Assembly: GCA_018820925.1 (NCBI GenBank)
Contig: JAHJNJ010000037.1
Span: 62,001-126,000 of the forward strand
Source: Gammaproteobacteria bacterium
GTDB taxonomy: Bacteria > Pseudomonadota > Gammaproteobacteria > Burkholderiales > Gallionellaceae
Reading direction: 5' to 3'
Length of the DNA stretch: 64,000 nt
The notes under the pieces are model-generated. The model ran no database searches. It was not told where the DNA came from and saw only the letters and a program-made list of their open reading frames with translations. Positions 61,754-64,000 of this stretch are shown piece after piece. The position numbers were made by a program, and so were the translations under genes. Numbering within the stretch: position 1 is the stretch's first letter; each line of letters begins with the position of its first letter.

Positions 61754-62947
61754 CTAACGTTTAAACCCACTGACATCATCACTCAATTTGAGAAGACCAT
61801 TCAATTCAAATCGGCCGGTAATGGCATAGGAAGGATCAATATTGGCATTGATTTTCAGGTCGCTGTACAAAACATCGGATCTTGATCCCTGGAAATACAG
61901 ATTCTGTGCGCTGTCCGGCAAAAAGCTTGCCGTATCCAGATTGCTGCTGGAGCTGTCATCCACAAATGCTGTCACTGTCACCGTCCCATCCACATTAATT
62001 GTGAAATCAATATGGCCGGATGCCACAACAATAAAGCCCTGAAACAAGTTGAAGTACGAAACCCGGTAATTCCCTGAATAGTATCTGTTACGGGCATTTT
62101 GAAATTGCGTTAAAGCCTGCGCCTGCGTGGGAAGCACATTGCCATTCAATAAACGGATAACGTCTGCCTGATTCGCAAATGCGGTCTCATCCAAGGTGAA
62201 ATCTATATCCCCGGATGCCGTGCTCAGATTGCAGGGAAGCTGGATGCCGTTGGTGTTGTTGGCATCGCCATCAAGCGCCAGTAACAACCTGAGAATATTC
62301 ATTTCAGCATTGGCTGCGCTGCTTGTACCCAGACTGATACCCGCAACGAGGTCATTTGTACTGGTAAACGCCTTGGCAGAAATGTTGGCAATCGGTATGT
62401 AGCCAATCGAAAAACGTGTGTTGGCATTCGCATCGAAACCAAACGATGAATTCGTATCGGTCACCGAGCTGTGATAATCAGAGGAATAATTCAACCCGCT
62501 GATGGTCAGCGGATACAGCTTGCCACTTGATGTGTTCTGGACGACCGGACTGGATACGCAGGCATCGAAATAGTAATGAAACGCATGCACCCTATCCGAG
62601 TAGGTTGATACATTTGTGCCTTGATAGGTAGCCACCCGATAGTAGAGCATCTGGTTATTGGCCGTTGACATGTCAGTAAAGGTCACGGCATCCGTTCCGA
62701 CCCTGCCTACTTCCGTGAAGGTGACATTGTCCAGGCTTCTTTCGATAATAAAGCCGTCCTCATTGGCTGAATTATCGGTCCATGACAGCCTGACTTCCTG
62801 AGCGGAATACACCCTGACAACAGGGTTGAGCGGTTGGTTGAGCGGTTGATGGGGCGGCACGCCACTTCCAGAGCTCCCACCGCAACCAGCCAACATCGAT
62901 ATTGCGAGAACGGCGACCCAGAACGCCCTGTGGATGACGGAAGACAT
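61754..62947 (-). CDS. Lipoprotein with fibronectin-III-like domain
   Basis: 397 aa. Lipoprotein signal with lipobox LAGC, a short low-complexity linker (GSSGSGVPPHQPLNQPLN), then a fibronectin-III-like module (about 38-115: LSWTDNSANEDGFIIERSLD). The remaining part, with many Asn/Ser residues, has no recognised domain. Secreted or surface-located. ATG 62947 is chosen for AAGGA 7 bp upstream. Divergent from the next gene. Confidence 0.75.
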   Translation of the reverse strand: MSSVIHRAFWVAVLAISMLAGCGGSSGSGVPPHQPLNQPLNPVVRVYSAQEVRLSWTDNSANEDGFIIERSLDNVTFTEVGRVGTDAVTFTDMSTANNQMLYYRVATYQGTNVSTYSDRVHAFHYYFDACVSSPVVQNTSSGKLYPLTISGLNYSSDYHSSVTDTNSSFGFDANANTRFSIGYIPIANISAKAFTSTNDLVAGISLGTSSAANAEMNILRLLLALDGDANNTNGIQLPCNLSTASGDIDFTLDETAFANQADVIRLLNGNVLPTQAQALTQFQNARNRYYSGNYRVSYFNLFQGFIVVASGHIDFTINVDGTVTVTAFVDDSSSSNLDTASFLPDSAQNLYFQGSRSDVLYSDLKINANIDPSYAITGRFELNGLLKLSDDVSGFKR

Positions 62948-63223
62948 AATATTTCCTTGCATGTGTATTTCGCTCAACGTGACCGGCTGTTTCGTGCGCA
63001 GGCGGCTTATACCCAAGTTAAACGGTTTGAAAAGATAATTCGAACACGGCCCCTTTAATCCTCAAGGATAATAGACTCATTCCGGCAGGGAGAAAAATAC
63101 TCAAAGCTCAGTCAAACGATTAATACCTGATCAAAACTATACATGTACCTTTGTACAGCATACTTTGTTGTTTTACTGCGTATAGTTAGCCTCACAACAA
63201 ACCAATAATAGGGGATAACTATC

Positions 63224-64000
63224 GTGTACAAGACCAATATACTCAGACACCTAGTCGGACTCTCTCTCGCGTGCGCGCATTTGTCTGCACATGCGTATGA
63301 GATTTCGCCGAATCCAAATCCAACGAGCGGCGAAATCTATGTGATTGAACTCGATGCAACGAATTCCTCAAGTTTTTTGAATGAAGGAACTCTAAATATT
63401 GAAATGAGCGGCATACTCAACAATTCATCCGCCCTAAGTAATTCTGGAGTTCTGAATAATTCAGGCAAATTTTATAATATCAGAACTAGCGCATCACTAG
63501 AAAACAACCTTGGTGGAACTGTAAACAATTCCGGGAGCCTACTTGGTTTTGGCACAATTAGTAATTATGGCATTCTGAACAACATCGGTTTCGTTGGAGG
63601 GTGCGATCAAAGCATGAACAATTCTGGTATCGTGAACAATTCTGGTTCCATAACCATTTGCAGTTCAAACCTGGAAAACAACCTAGGCGGCACACTAAAC
63701 AACAACGTCGACGGTACTCTGAGATTGACCGCCGGCAGCACCGTCGAAAACACCGGAACCCTAAATAATTATGGGACTTTAGATGTCAACTACAATATCC
63801 TGAACAACAACTTGGGCGGCATACTTAACAACAATGCTGGAGGGACGATACAGCTTTCCTATGTCAGCGGTACCTTGAATAATTCTGGCACCCTGAACAA
63901 TTCCGGAATCATAATTAACAATCACTTTATCAATAACTATGGCACGTTTAACATTAGCATTGGCGGCACTCTAACCAATGTCGGTATTCCAAACGGAAAC
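63224..64000 (+). CDS. Exported Asn/Gly/Ser-rich repetitive protein (continues past the window)
   Basis: Starts GTG 63224 with AGGGG upstream (MYKTNILRHLVGLSLACAH, a signal peptide ending AHA). 259 codons are visible with no stop. From about residue 45 it is built of short repeats such as GTLNNSG, NNSGxLNN, NNLGGTLNNN. This composition is typical of large autotransporter/adhesin-like or PEP-CTERM surface proteins; the C-terminal translocator or anchor lies beyond the window. Not recognisable further. Confidence 0.75.
   Translation, partial: MYKTNILRHLVGLSLACAHLSAHAYEISPNPNPTSGEIYVIELDATNSSSFLNEGTLNIEMSGILNNSSALSNSGVLNNSGKFYNIRTSASLENNLGGTVNNSGSLLGFGTISNYGILNNIGFVGGCDQSMNNSGIVNNSGSITICSSNLENNLGGTLNNNVDGTLRLTAGSTVENTGTLNNYGTLDVNYNILNNNLGGILNNNAGGTIQLSYVSGTLNNSGTLNNSGIIINNHFINNYGTFNISIGGTLTNVGIPNGN

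Noticed and set aside
63400-64000. CRISPR-like array because of short repeats
   Set aside because: The repeats are irregular in length and codon-phased, encoding NNSG motifs; no constant repeat-spacer pattern.

Overview
This 64-kb window looks like the chromosome of a betaproteobacterium (Nitrosomonadales/Gallionellales-like). That placement is an inference from overall gene style, moderate-to-high GC, an E. coli-length FadE, a Cus-type efflux operon and families of small palindromic repeats; there is no rRNA or other marker gene here to prove it.

Positions 1-21243, all on the minus strand, hold an 18-gene reductive TCA cycle locus. A 14-gene tightly packed operon runs frdB, frdA, an unknown ferritin-like gene, hdrC, hdrB, a 2x[4Fe-4S] ferredoxin, korA, korB, korC, hdrA, flxD, flxC, flxB, flxA. 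After a 250-bp gap follow both ATP-citrate lyase subunits, aconitase and monomeric isocitrate dehydrogenase (cut by the window start). Together these cover fumarate to succinate, succinyl-CoA to 2-oxoglutarate, 2-oxoglutarate to citrate and citrate cleavage, plus a flavin-based electron-bifurcating module (Hdr-Flx) that could supply low-potential ferredoxin. KorB carries a histone-H1-like Lys/Ala tail, and AclA is much longer than the classical enzyme.

Positions 21.9-26.9 kb (plus strand) hold a CitE/HpcH-type CoA-ester lyase, a cyclic-nucleotide-binding-fold protein and the complete three-gene AmmeMemoRadiSam set. Positions 26.9-42.6 kb (minus strand) hold an HD-GYP protein, an ATP-grasp/chalcone-isomerase-like pair and a fatty-acid beta-oxidation locus (fadE, SDR, fadD, thioesterase, fadB-like, fadA). 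Between fadB and fadA sits a cassette of toxin-antitoxin type genes (vapBC, mntA-hepT, AbiEii-like) and a small ankyrin protein.

Positions 42.7-50.6 kb (plus strand) are a copper/silver resistance operon: a Met/His-rich protein, a DUF411 protein, a CusF-like chaperone and CusCBA. Repeat elements have inserted in frame into cusC and cusA, and cusB has a triplicated 40-residue metal-binding motif. Next come an ECF sigma/anti-sigma pair with a likely leaderless start, a VWA lipoprotein, an AT-richer block of lipoproteins and an ankyrin protein, a ParE-like toxin beside an AbiEii remnant, a large PhnD-GAF-HD-GYP-degenerate GGDEF sensor, an HTH regulator, a fibronectin-like lipoprotein, and the start of an Asn/Gly/Ser-rich repetitive exported protein that runs off the end. 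No tRNA, rRNA, CRISPR array or intact transposase was seen.
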